DNA from: Pseudorasbora parva
Taxonomy: Eukaryota; Chordata; Actinopteri; Cypriniformes; Gobionidae
Direction of reading: 5' to 3'
Length of the DNA: 64,000 nt
NCBI RefSeq assembly: GCF_024679245.1
Contig: NC_090186.1
Span: 42,790,069-42,854,068 of the forward strand
Both the position numbers and the translations under genes were made by a program. Every line of letters starts with the position of its first letter. Position 1 is the stretch's first letter. The notes beneath the pieces were generated by a model. That model saw nothing but the letters and a program-made list of their open reading frames with translations. It searched no databases and was not told where the DNA came from. Below, piece by piece: positions 25,830-36,099 of the stretch.

Positions 25830-26580
25830 AAGCAAAAAAATTGTCCCTGGTAGAAGATATTGACTGGAAAAAGGCCTAGCTTTTACCTGGGAAATTCTGT
25901 ATTTCCAATAAGGCAAAAGATGGTCATTTCAAAATGTTACATAAAATCTACCCTGCCAACTCTAACATTTCTAAATATTTGGACATTGACAGCTGTTGTT
26001 CTTTTGTAAACAAGCAGAGGAGACATTGAACACTTGTTTTTTGATTGTCCTATTTCCAAACAATTTTGGTTTGATCTAGGTTCTCACATACTTGATCCTG
26101 CCAATGTTACACACTCTTTCAATTTAAAAGACATATTTTTTTTTTATTATAACTATAATAAATAGACCCCTGGAGCATGTTGTATTTTTTTTTTTAATTT
26201 TATATGGAAAATTCTTCATTCATAAGCAAAAAATTGCAAACAGTATACCATCCTTCGCCCACTTTGAAATTGAATTAAACTCACTTCTCAAATCTCTTTA
26301 TTACATAAAAAATAAGAAAAACCTAAGATTCCTTAAATACTATGAAGAAATATTTAAAGAAAATGTTTGTATTTAAAGAGCTTTCCTGGTAATTGTTTGT
26401 ATGTTATTGTATTAATCTGTGTCCCAGCAACTTTGATTGTTTTTTTATTTTTTATTTTAAAAAAATTATTTTATGTATGTATTGTGTGTTTATGTTTCTA
26501 TAGCCTATGTACTCCCTTGGCAATGTTCTGTGTTTGTTATTCAAGCATTAATAAAAAAGAAATAAAATAAAATAAAAAAA
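25830..26580 (+). pseudogene. L1/Tx1-like LINE 3' fragment
   Basis: A broken plus-strand frame reads DGHFKMLHKIYPANSNISKY, then CSFCKQAEETLEHLFFDCPI, then FWFDLG. This C-x2-C-x7-H-x4-C module is the C-terminal Cys/His motif of L1-like LINE ORF2 proteins. Frameshifts and stops follow; the 3' end is an (AAATA)n tail near 26565-26580. It is 5'-truncated, as most LINE copies are. Confidence 0.75.
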
Positions 26581-26795
26581 TGTACAATTTGTTCGTATCA
26601 TAACCTGTTGTAGGTTTTCTTCCAATTATTATTTAGTTGTATGTCATGTTTATCTTTTTTTTTGTCTTGAGCATTCCTTGTCAGTATTTTCTTAGCATTT
26701 TGACTGTTCTATCCCATTTTGTTGTATTCAGATTTTGTATTTAATAAAATAAAAAAATAAAAAAGCAGACTTTAAAAAAGGTCTTATTACACATA

Positions 26796-28403
26796 CAGTC
26801 TTGTTCAAAATAATAGCAGTACAATGTGACTAACCAGAATAATCAAGGTTTTTAGTATATTTTTTATTGCTATGTGGCAAACAAGTTACCAGTAGGTTCA
26901 GTAGATTCTCAGAAAACAAACAAGACCCAGCATTCATGATATGCACGCTCTTAAGGCTGTGCAATTGGGCAATTAGTTGAAAGGGGTGTGTTCAAAAAAA
27001 TAGCAGTGTCTACCTTTGACTGTACAAACTCAAAACTATTTTGTACAAACATTTTTTTTTCCTGGGATTTAGCAATCCTGTGAATCACTAAACTAATATT
27101 TAGTTGTATGACCACAGTTTTTTAAAACTGCTTGACATCTGTGTGGCATGGAGTCAACCAACTTGTGGCACCTCTCAGCTGTTATTCCACTCCATGATTC
27201 TTTCACAACATTCCACAATTCATTCACATTTCTTGGTTTTGCTTCAGAAACAGCATTTTTGATATCACCCCACAAGTTCTCAATTGGATTAAGGTCTGGA
27301 GATTGGGCTGGCCACTCCATAACATTAATTTTGTTGGTTTGGAACCGTTTACTAGTGTGTTTTGGGTCATTGTCTTGTTGAAACAACCTTTTCAAGGGCA
27401 TGTCCTCTTCAGCATAGGGCAACATGACCTCTTCAAGTATTTTAACATATGCAAACTGATCCATGATCCCTGGTATGCGATAAATAGGTCCAACACCATA
27501 GTAGGAGAAACATGCCCATATCATGATGCTTGCACCTCCATGCTTCACTGTCTTCACTGTGTACTGTGGCTTGAATTCAGAGTTTGGGGGTCGTCTCACA
27601 AACTGCCTGTGGCCCTTGGACCCAAAAAGAACAATTTTACTCTCATCAGTCCACAAAATGTTCCTCCATTTCTCTTTAGGCCAGTTGATGTGTTCTTTGG
27701 CAAATTGTAACCTCTTCTGCACATGCCTTTTTTTTAACAGAGGGACTTTGCGGGGGATTCTTGAAAATAGATTAGCTTCACACAGACGTCTTCTAACTGT
27801 CACAGTACTTACAGGTAACTCCAGACTGTCTTTGATCATCCTGGAGGTGATCATTGGCTGAGCCTTTGCCATTCTGGTTATTCTTCTATCCATTTTGATG
27901 GTTGTCTTCCGTTTTCTTCCACGTCTCTCTGGTTTTGCTCTCCATTTTAAGGCATTGGAGATCATTTTAGCTGAACAGCCTATCATTTTTTGCACCTCTT
28001 TATAGGTTTTCCCCTCTCTAATCAACTTTTTAATCAAAGTACGCTGTTCTTCTGAACAATGTCTTGAACGACCCATTTTCCTCAGCTTTCAAATGCATGT
28101 TCAACAAGTGTTGGCTTCATCCTTAAATAGGGGCCACCTGATTCACACCTGTTTCTTCACAAAATTGATGACCTCAGTGATTGAATGCCACACTGCTATT
28201 TTTTTGAACACACCCCTTTCAACTAATTGCCCAATTGCACAGCCTTAAGAGCGTGCATATCATGAATGCTGGGTCTCGTTTGTTTTCTGAGAATCTACTG
28301 AACCTACTGGTAACTTGTTTGCCACGTAGCAATAAAAAATATACTAAAAACCTTGATTATTCTGGTTAGTCACATTGTACTGCTATTATTTTGAACAAGA
28401 CTG
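26796..28403 (-). mobile_element. Full-length Tc1-like transposon
   Basis: 1608 bp, flanked by TA (26794-26795 and 28404-28405). Ends CAGTCTTGTTCAAAATAATA and its complement extend as near-identical inverted repeats of about 210 bp. Within each, TTCAAAATAATAGCAGT (outer) and TTCAAAAAAATAGCAGT (inner) are direct repeats, the IR/DR layout used by fish Tc1 transposases. It carries one open transposase frame and sits between slc35b2 and nfkbie. Confidence 0.96.
27093..28076 (-). CDS. Tc1-like transposase, open frame, DD30E spacing
   Basis: 327 residues from [12 protein letters not shown] to HTTKY. Residues about 1-110 form the two helix-turn-helix (paired-like) DNA-binding parts with a basic RRGRKRK linker. 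The catalytic domain shows ILWTDESK (first Asp), [12 protein letters not shown] (second Asp) and [11 protein letters not shown] (Glu). No stop or frameshift is present. The second Asp and the Glu are separated by 30 residues, where Tc1 proteins have 34, so four residues appear lost after KHTSKR. That would probably impair catalysis. The family cuts and pastes DNA at TA sites in the nucleus. Confidence 0.93.
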   Translation of the reverse strand: MGRSRHCSEEQRTLIKKLIREGKTYKEVQKMIGCSAKMISNALKWRAKPERRGRKRKTTIKMDRRITRMAKAQPMITSRMIKDSLELPVSTVTVRRRLCEANLFSRIPRKVPLLKKRHVQKRLQFAKEHINWPKEKWRNILWTDESKIVLFGSKGHRQFVRRPPNSEFKPQYTVKTVKHGGASIMIWACFSYYGVGPIYRIPGIMDQFAYVKILEEVMLPYAEEDMPLKRLFQQDNDPKHTSKRFQTNKINVMEWPAQSPDLNPIENLWGDIKNAVSEAKPRNVNELWNVVKESWSGITAERCHKLVDSMPHRCQAVLKNCGHTTKY

Positions 28404-28643
28404 TATATTATAATTATAGCTGCTTTTCTGTAATAAAAAAATATTTTATGACATTGAATATTTCCAAAAACATTTCCAAAATATAAAGAATATACTTAAA
28501 ATATATTTATAAAATTGTGTAAAAATGTTACAATAGTTCAAATTGTATTTTAATGCACTTTTCATTCCGAAGAATCTCAAAGGGAACAAAGGGGAAAAAA
28601 ATACAAAAAAATCAATTACAAGTGAAAAAAATATAGTGATGAT

Positions 28644-30207
28644 CACTGATGGTGAACAGAAACAGAGCTGATGGTGAACAGAAACAGAGCTGATGGTGAA
28701 CAGAAACAGAGCTGATGGTGAACAGAAACAGAGCTGATGGTGAACAGAAACAGAGCTGATGGTGAACAGAAACAGAGCTGATGGTGAACAGAAACAGAGC
28801 TGATGGTGAACAGAAACAGAGCTGATGGTGAACAGAAACAGAGCTGATGGTGAACAGAAACAGAACTGATGGTGAACAGAAACAGAACTGATGGTGAAAA
28901 GAACCAGAGCTGATGGTGAACAGAAACAGAGCTGATGGTTATCAGAAACAGAGCTGATGGTGAACAGAAACAGAGCTGATGGTGATCAGAAACAGAGCTG
29001 ATGGTGAACAGAAAACAGAGCTGATGGTGAACAGAAACAGAGCTGATGGTGAACAGAAACAGAACTGATGGTGAACAGAAAACAGAGCTGATGGTGATCA
29101 GAAACAGAGCTGATGGTGAACAGAAAACAGAGCTGATGGTGAACAGAAACAGAGCTGATGGTGAACAGAAACAGAACTGATGGTGAACAGAAAACAGAGC
29201 TGATGGTGAACAGAAACAGAGCTGATGGTGAACAGAAACAGAGCTGATGGTTATCAGAAACAGAGCTGATGGTGAACAGAAACAGAGCTGATGGTGATCA
29301 GAAACAGAGCTGATGGTGAACAGAAAACAGAGCTGATGGTGAACAGAAACAGAGCTGATGGTGAACAGAAACAGAACTGATGGTGAACAGAAACAGAGCT
29401 GATGGTGAACAGAAACAGAACTGATGGTGAACAGAAAACAGAGCTGATGGTGAACAGAAACAGAACTGATGGTGAACAGAAACAGAACTGATGGTGAACA
29501 GAAACAGAACTGATGGTGAACAGAAACAGAACTGATGGTGAACAGAACCAGAGCTGATGGTGATCAGAAACAGAACTGATGGTGAACAGAAAACAGAGCT
29601 GATGGTGAACAGAAACAGAACTGATTGTGAAAAGAAACAGAACTGATGGTGAACAGAAACAGAACTGATGGTGAAAAGAAACAGAGCTGATGGTGAACAG
29701 AAACAGAGCTGATGGTGAACAGAAACAGAACTGATGGTGAACAGAAACAGAACTGATGGTGAAAAGAAACAGAGCTGATGGTGAACAGAACCAGAGCTGA
29801 TGGTGATCAGAAACAGAACTGATGGTGAACAGAAAACAGAGCTGATGGTGAACAGAAACAGAACTGATGGTGAACAGAAACAGAACTGATTGTGAAAAGA
29901 AACAGAACTGATGGTGAACAGAAACAGAACTGATGGTGAAAAGAAACAGAGCTGATGGTGAACAGAAACAGAGCTGATGGTGAACAGAAACAGAACTGAT
30001 GGTGAACAGAAACAGAACTGATGGTGAAAAGAAACAGAGCTGATGGTGAACAGAAACAGAGCTGATGGTGAACAGAAACAGAACTGATGGTGAACAGAAA
30101 CAGAACTGATGGTGAACAGAAACAGAACTGATGGTGAACAGAAACAGAACTGATGGTGAACAGAAACAGAACTGATGGTGAAAAGAAACAGAGCTGATGG
30201 TGAACAG
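28644..30207. repeat. 22-bp minisatellite, about 70 units
   Basis: The unit is GATGGTGAACAGAAACAGAGCT with single-base variants (GAACTG, GGTGATCAG, GGTTATCAG) and occasional 23-mers with an extra A. Blocks repeat at a higher order: one variant series near 28935-29013 recurs about 312 bp later, and one near 29545 recurs about 240 bp later. Long minus-strand frames of 306 and 319 codons run through it but only reflect the repeat. Confidence 0.97.
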
Positions 30208-30346
30208 TAACATTTCATATGTGTTTACGAGAATACTTGGTTAGAAGATTATTTGGAGATCATTTTGTGTGTACATTAGATTATATACCATAGATTATTC
30301 AATTTGGTATTTTTAGTGTGTTGATATCTTGATATATATCAAATCA
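30208..30346. other. No feature seen
   Basis: AT-rich DNA between the minisatellite and a TIR element. A nearby inverted copy of 'TACTTGGTTAGAAGATTATT'-like sequence occurs at about 31365-31400. Confidence 0.3.
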
Positions 30347-30660
30347 ATAAATTGCGATTAATCGCATCCAAAATAAAAGTTTGTGTTTACATAATATATG
30401 TGTGTATGTGTATAATTATTATGTATATATAAATATACATTCATTAATGTATACATTTAAGAAATATTTGCATGTATATACTGTATATATATTATTTATA
30501 TAATTTATCTTATTTATAAATAAAACATTTCTTAAATATATAAATGCATGTGTGTGTATTTATATATGCATAATAATTATACACAGTTAACACATATACT
30601 ATGTAAACATGTAAACAAAACTTTTATTTTGGATACGATTAATCGTCTTGACAGCACTAC
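30347..30660. mobile_element. TIR MITE with ATTAATCG ends
   Basis: Left GCGATTAATCGCATCCAAAA and right TTTTGGATACGATTAATCG are inverted; the interior is (TATG)/(TGTG)-rich. Related ends occur near 10990-11030 and 56628-56655. Confidence 0.65.
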
Positions 30661-31802
30661 TATTTACGTATCAAATATTGTAAAATATATATTAAGTAAA
30701 TCGTTTTTATAACTTTGAATATGTTGATAACAATTTACAGCATTTCATTAGTAAACATGAACAATGAAAGTCTAAAGCATGTATTAATATTAGTTTTCGA
30801 TGAACATTAATACATTAATTTCAACATTTACTAATACATTATTAAAATCAAAAGTTGTATCTGTCAGTAATATTTATTCGACAATACATAATTAATTAAA
30901 CCCTAACCCAAAATATTAACAAAAAATAATAAATACTACATAAAACTTATTGCTCATTGATAGTGAATGTTAGTTAATGTGTTAAATAATAAGACCTCAA
31001 TGTAAAACGTTACCATTTTTATTTTATTCTAAAAGTGTGCATTTAAATATATGATATAGCTGTCAAATACAATTGCAATTGTACAAGAAAGAATTGGGAA
31101 AAATATATATTTACAAGGAAATGTGCTTGTTTTACTAGAAGTAGAAACGAGTTTTAACCCGTCTGTGGAGTAGTTTACATGAATAGGATATATTTGTGGT
31201 AAGTATGAGGAAGAGGGAAGTGACACATGATGTAAAACACACATTTACCAGGAACTAGTTTGTGTGTGTTCTGGTTATTGTTGTTTTCCTGATATCAACA
31301 CAATAAAAATACCAAATTGAATAATCTCCTAGTGCTTTAATGGACACATACACACACAATGATCTCCAAATAATCTTCTAGGCAAGTATTCTCGTAAACA
31401 CAGCCGGTTATGTCTTAAGTGAACATAAGCAAAGAGATCGATGTGTATCAGAACATTATATCCGTGAGTCAGGTCTTAAAGTGACAGCGGCCTATAAATA
31501 CCTGTCAAACAAAAAACAGCTTTAACAAAGATTAATCTAGATTTGATTTATAAGGTGAAAATTATGCACAGGGTATTTTACAATGAATTACAATATTTCT
31601 GTACCTGAATACTAGTTCTTGTTGTTGTTTTTTTTTATAAATTCAAGAGGGTTCATAAAGCGTCTCTGCAAGACTGCAGTCAACAGTTTCCACACCTTAC
31701 CAGTGAATTGCCATTTTAGATTTTTTGCTATTTTAAAATAGCTACAATAGCTGACATCTGGAGTGCATTACATTATATATATATATGTATATATGTGTAT
31801 AT
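30661..31802. other. No gene seen; MITE remnant near 30731-31014
   Basis: Part of this stretch (TTTACAGCATTTCATTAGTA through TGTAAAACGTTACC) is a diverged copy of the 7306-7524 family. The rest is unremarkable intergenic DNA. Confidence 0.4.
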
Positions 31803-32628
31803 ATAAAAGTTTGGACACATTACTATTTGTAATGTTTTTGAAAGAAGTTTCTTCTGCTCATCAAGCCTGCATTTATTTGATCAAAAATACAGATTTAATT
31901 TTTTATATTGTGATATATTATTATATTTTATTTTATTATACTTTAAGTGATCATTTATTTCTGTGATCAAAGCTGAATTTTCAGGATGGTTCCTCCAGTC
32001 TTCAGTGATCATGATCCTTCAGAAATCATTCTCAGATGAGGATTCATTAGGAGTGTTGGAAACCGTTCTACTGCCATATATATTTGATGAATTAAGGTTC
32101 AAAAGAACTGCATTTATTCAAAATAAAAACATATTTTCAAATAATATAAATCTCCTTTACTATAAATTGTTATCAATTTAACACATCCTTGCTGAATAAA
32201 TTATTGATTTATTTCAAAAAAAGAAAAAAAAAGACTGACCCCAAATTACTGACCAGTAGTGTATATTACAAAAGATTTCTATTTTTAAAACATTTGCTAC
32301 TTTTTTACTTTTTATTCATCAAAGTATCATAAAAAAAGTATGACAGGTTATGAAAAAATATGAAGCAGCAAAACTGTTTCCAACTTTGAAAATGAGAATG
32401 ATTTCTGAAGGATCATGATCACTGAAGACTGGAGGAATGATCCTGAACATTCAGCTTTGATCACAGAAATAAATGATCAAAACCAATTATTTTAAATTGT
32501 TATAAAATCACAATATTACATTTTTTTCTGTATTACTGATCAAATAAATGCAGGCTTGATGAGTAGAAGAAACTTCTTTTCAAAAACATTACAAATAGTA
32601 ATGTGTCCAAACTTTTGGCCTAAACTGT
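31803..32628. mobile_element. ~820-bp palindromic element, copy 2
   Basis: It shares its arms with 24001-24823: AAAGTTTGGACACATTACTA at the left, AACTTTTGGCC at the right and the internal CCTCCAGTCTTCAGTGATCA in both orientations. The outermost left bases are eroded. Confidence 0.85.
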
Positions 32629-32689
32629 ATATATAAAAATATAATGTAATATATGTATTTATATATCCACACAGATCCAAATTTGAAAT

Positions 32690-33300
32690 AACACCCATCA
32701 AGCATTGAGGACTGACTGACCAAAGTGCTGTACAAGTAAGATAAACACAACAGAACACTAACACATAATAATTAAGAGCATCAGCATCATTTAAATGCTA
32801 AAGAAAACAAACAGGTTTGAGAGATTTAAAAAGTGACAGGGAGTTATGCTGGCAGGCCGTTCCACAACCTGCTCCCACCACCGAAAAGGCTTCATCTCCT
32901 CAAAGAACCATGAGCTAGATCTGGTAACCCGATCATAAGAGTCTGGACGGGCTATAAGGACGCAGCAGTTGTGTAGGCATTTGTACACAAATGGAAGACT
33001 TTAGAAAAAAATCAGTCCTAATATGAACCGGAAGCCGATGAAGAGCTCGTAAAACAGGAGTGGAGGGATCGTACTCACGGCCAGTCTTAAGAAATTCAGC
33101 CGCAGCATTTTAAACCAATTGTAGCCGAGTAACCTGGGACTTTGAGATGCCACATAGAACAAACTGCAATAGGCCAATCAACATCAAGCATGTACTGAAG
33201 GGACTTCCCAGGCACAAAATGTTTAATTTTAGAAATGACAGACCTTGAAGAAGCTAGAGGCAACAACAGAGGATATGTGTGTATCTAGAGTTAAACCGGT
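32690..33300. repeat. Decayed dispersed repeat (LINE-like text)
   Basis: The stretch GGCAGGCCGTTCCACAACCT, then CACCGAAAAGGCTTCATCTC, resembles a repeat I recall from fish genomes. Boundaries and class are uncertain. Confidence 0.35.
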
Positions 33301-34017
33301 CTGAAGACCATTTTTTGAAGGTCTTGGTCTTATCTCGGCCTCAATCACATTTGTACTCAGTCTTGTCTCGGTCTTGGACTTGGAGGACTGGGGATTTTAT
33401 CTCGAGACCACAACTGCAATAATATCCCTGAACTGCCGTTGCACTGTCTGATTTAACATCATTAATGTGATTTAACCTGTTAACTGTCACCCCCATTTTG
33501 AAAATATACATGAAAATTTACTATCCAAACTAAAATGGTTGCCATTCAAGAACGCTTCGGAATATAGACATAAGTTTGGTCTCATTTTAAAGAAGACAGT
33601 CAGCAGAGTATTGCTCAAGTGAAATCACTTCAAAAACATAAAGTATAAATACGTTATGGAAGTTTAAATGTACTGTAAATCAAATATAATGTACTAGATA
33701 TTTAATATAAAATATACGTTACAAAAAAATTTGTACTCGAAAATTACTATCAAATCAAAGCCATATGTCTAATAAATTTGTGTTCCAAATTTGAAGTTGA
33801 TATCACAAAAATTGAAGTTCCCATGAGGTTTTATTTAGGCGCTGTACCACACATAGCCACCGGGTGTCATTGAAACTCCATTGATTTTTTTAATGCAATT
33901 CCCTGTGTCAAATGTGTATATTTTTGTGCAAATATTACAAAACAGTTTGCAGATATAGAACCGTGAGACTCAGACCTTTCCGACGATATGTGTTTTGTCA
34001 AGATTAGAAAGGTTTTT
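33301..34017. other. No gene recognised
   Basis: Intergenic sequence without a supported feature. Confidence 0.4.
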
Positions 34018-34025
34018 ATTATAAA

Positions 34026-34635
34026 TAGGGCTGTAACGATATGCGATATGAAATCGAAATCGCAATACGCAGGTCCACGAACCTGTATCGCGATGTGAGA
34101 AGGCAGAATCGCGACACACCCCTTCCAACTGCCAGAATTATCCTTCCTGTCCAGGTCCAACTTTTAAGTCAGTATGGCAACATTTCAGATACCCGGTGGA
34201 GAACAAGGATGGCAATCGTGTAGTTGACAAGACCCACACAATTTGCCGTAAGTGTTTCAAGAAGCTTCCCCAACCGGCTGGCAACATGGTGTGAGCGTGG
34301 CGTTTCTGTTGCGTGTCATCCGCGGGGCGGCCGCGTGGAGTTTTCTCTTTCTTTGCACACCAGAAGCGTGTCTGACGCAGCGCTTCTGTTGGTATTGATG
34401 TACAGGAGGCCCTATACTTCATGTTAAATATATATTGCCTATTGGTACCGCAAAGAAAACGTCGGCAGTAGCCTATTGACCATACAGATATATGGTATTG
34501 ACAGCAAAATAGGCTACAGAATACTGTACAGAATAAAACTGTTTTGTCCCCCCCATATCGAGGTTTGTATCGTACTGTGGGTCAAAAATCGTGATACGAA
34601 CCGAATCGTGGGTTTGGTGTATCGTTACAGCCCTA
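34026..34635 (+). mobile_element. hAT element remnant with 8-bp target duplication
   Basis: TAGGGCTGTAACGATATGCG and TATCGTTACAGCCCTA are inverted ends. ATTATAAA flanks both sides exactly (34018-34025 and 34636-34643), the 8-bp duplication of hAT insertion. It is 610 bp, an internal-deletion derivative that retains the transposase N-terminus. Confidence 0.93.
34166..34294 (+). pseudogene. BED zinc-finger fragment of a hAT transposase
   Basis: An open stretch of 42 codons reads KSVWQHFRYPVENKDGNRVV, then DKTHTICRKCFKKLPQPAGN. The S-x-V-W-x-x-F start and the C-x2-C pair followed by a basic LP segment match the BED zinc finger at the N-terminus of hAT transposases and ZBED proteins. The His pair and all of the catalytic domain are missing; TGA follows. 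The normal start is not seen, so it is a fossil. Confidence 0.75.
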
Positions 34636-34643
34636 ATTATAAA

Positions 34644-35728
34644 GTAGTTAAATAAATAGGAAACATGACGACGGAGGAGCATTGGGGAGGAGCCCGCTAG
34701 AATAATTTAGAGCATGGTAACCCAAGGTCCGATTTCAAAAACGGTTTTCACAGGATGAATCTTGAGTTCGTAAGCTTTCGGATGATATATAGTTTGTCAA
34801 CATTAGATCAGGATAAATATAGGATATAATTGTTTTAAACATGCAGTGGCAAATGGGCCCACCGGTGGGCCGGTGACCGTTAACAGGTTAATGTAAAACG
34901 TTCTGCTTAAAATGCAATCAATAACGTGTTTGTAATGTGATTTCTTATGTTACTGTGCTGCCGGGTTCAAAAGAAATGCGGCATCGTCTCAAAAATGCCC
35001 CAAATTTATATAAATGGCCACATTGTTTTGAGATGTAGTTGTTTTTATACAACATAGAATATAATTAAGCAGTATCACAAGAGCAAGAGAGCTGTTTTCA
35101 TGAATAGAAGCGTGATTGTAAATGATATTGATTCACATAAATGTTCCATAAACAAGAAGTTAACATTAAATGACAAATTTTAAACTGTGCTAATTTTGGC
35201 AACGTTTGTTATTAAATTAATCAGCTGCTTTGAACGAATGGGTTGAATAAATGATTCCATTAATGTTAATTATGTTAATGTTTTAATGATAAATTAATCT
35301 TAATTTTTTTATAAAGGTGTAATTGTTCCATTTCAGATTAACTTCTGCGCCATTCATTTTATTGTCAGTGGTTTGATTGGTATCAGCGCTATAGCATCTT
35401 ACTATTCTTATAATATTTATTAACTAAATATGAGTCTTTTCTCAGATAGTAGATATGGATCTTGTAGATGATTTTAATGAGTGCTGATCCGGTCTTGGTC
35501 TCAGTTTAGGTGGTCTTGACTAAAACACTAGTGAATACTACTGTTAGACCGTAATATTTATTTGTAACTTTGATCTATTTTATTAATCTATACTTATAAT
35601 TTCTGTATTTTATTTACTGAGTGTAATAGATCCTCGCTGATCCGATCCGGGACTTGAAAACTGTAATATGGTCCAAAAAAGGTCTTGTGTTTAGCAGAAA
35701 GAAAACGCTGCACACATTTTAAAAATCT
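34644..35728. other. No gene recognised
   Basis: AT-rich intergenic DNA downstream of nfkbie. No repeat or exon supported. Confidence 0.4.
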
Positions 35729-35734
35729 TTTTAT
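35729..35734 (-). terminator. nfkbie: nfkbie poly(A) signal
   Basis: AATAAA on the minus strand about 300 bases after the nfkbie stop codon. This suggests a 3' UTR of roughly 320 nt ending near 35710. Confidence 0.6.
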
Positions 35735-36036
35735 TAGAATAGTGATTTTTTATCTTGCTACAAAAACATCAATGATGAGAATGCATTTGTGCTGTTAATC
35801 GAAGGACATTCACCACATACGTGTTATGTCCGCACGTCCTGACGATATTCCACGGGACGGAGCAGCGGTGTGTAATTCTGCATGAGCGGGCTGAAGCCGT
35901 AGAAATCAACCAGCACGACACCCTCTAGACATAAATAGTTGTGGTTGCCAGTAGACAAAATCCAAAAGTCCTGCAACTTCAGATCAGAGTTTTGAAAAAA
36001 GAAAAAGAAAAAAAAAAAGAGCATGCCGTCTCATGT

Positions 36037-36099
36037 TCAGAAGTTCGTTACAGTCCTGCCCATGATCTGAATGTCGTCGAAAGGGAACAAGGCCAATAT
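36037..36099 (-). CDS. nfkbie: nfkbie coding exon 6 (last)
   Basis: Acceptor TTTTGTCCTGCAG; 20 codons starting ILALFPFDDIQIMG, then TGA at 36037. It matches the human C-terminal PFDDLKI segment and completes the phase, although a 6.3-kb intron separates it from exon 5. Confidence 0.93.
   Translation of the reverse strand: MLALFPFDDIQIMGRTVTNF

Noticed and set aside
28644..30207. Possible CRISPR-like array
   Set aside because: Units are head-to-tail without unique spacers, in a vertebrate genome; it is a minisatellite.
29254..30218. Two minus-strand ORFs of about 306-319 codons
   Set aside because: Only the 22-bp repeat read in different frames; composition is Phe/Ser/His/Cys cycles.
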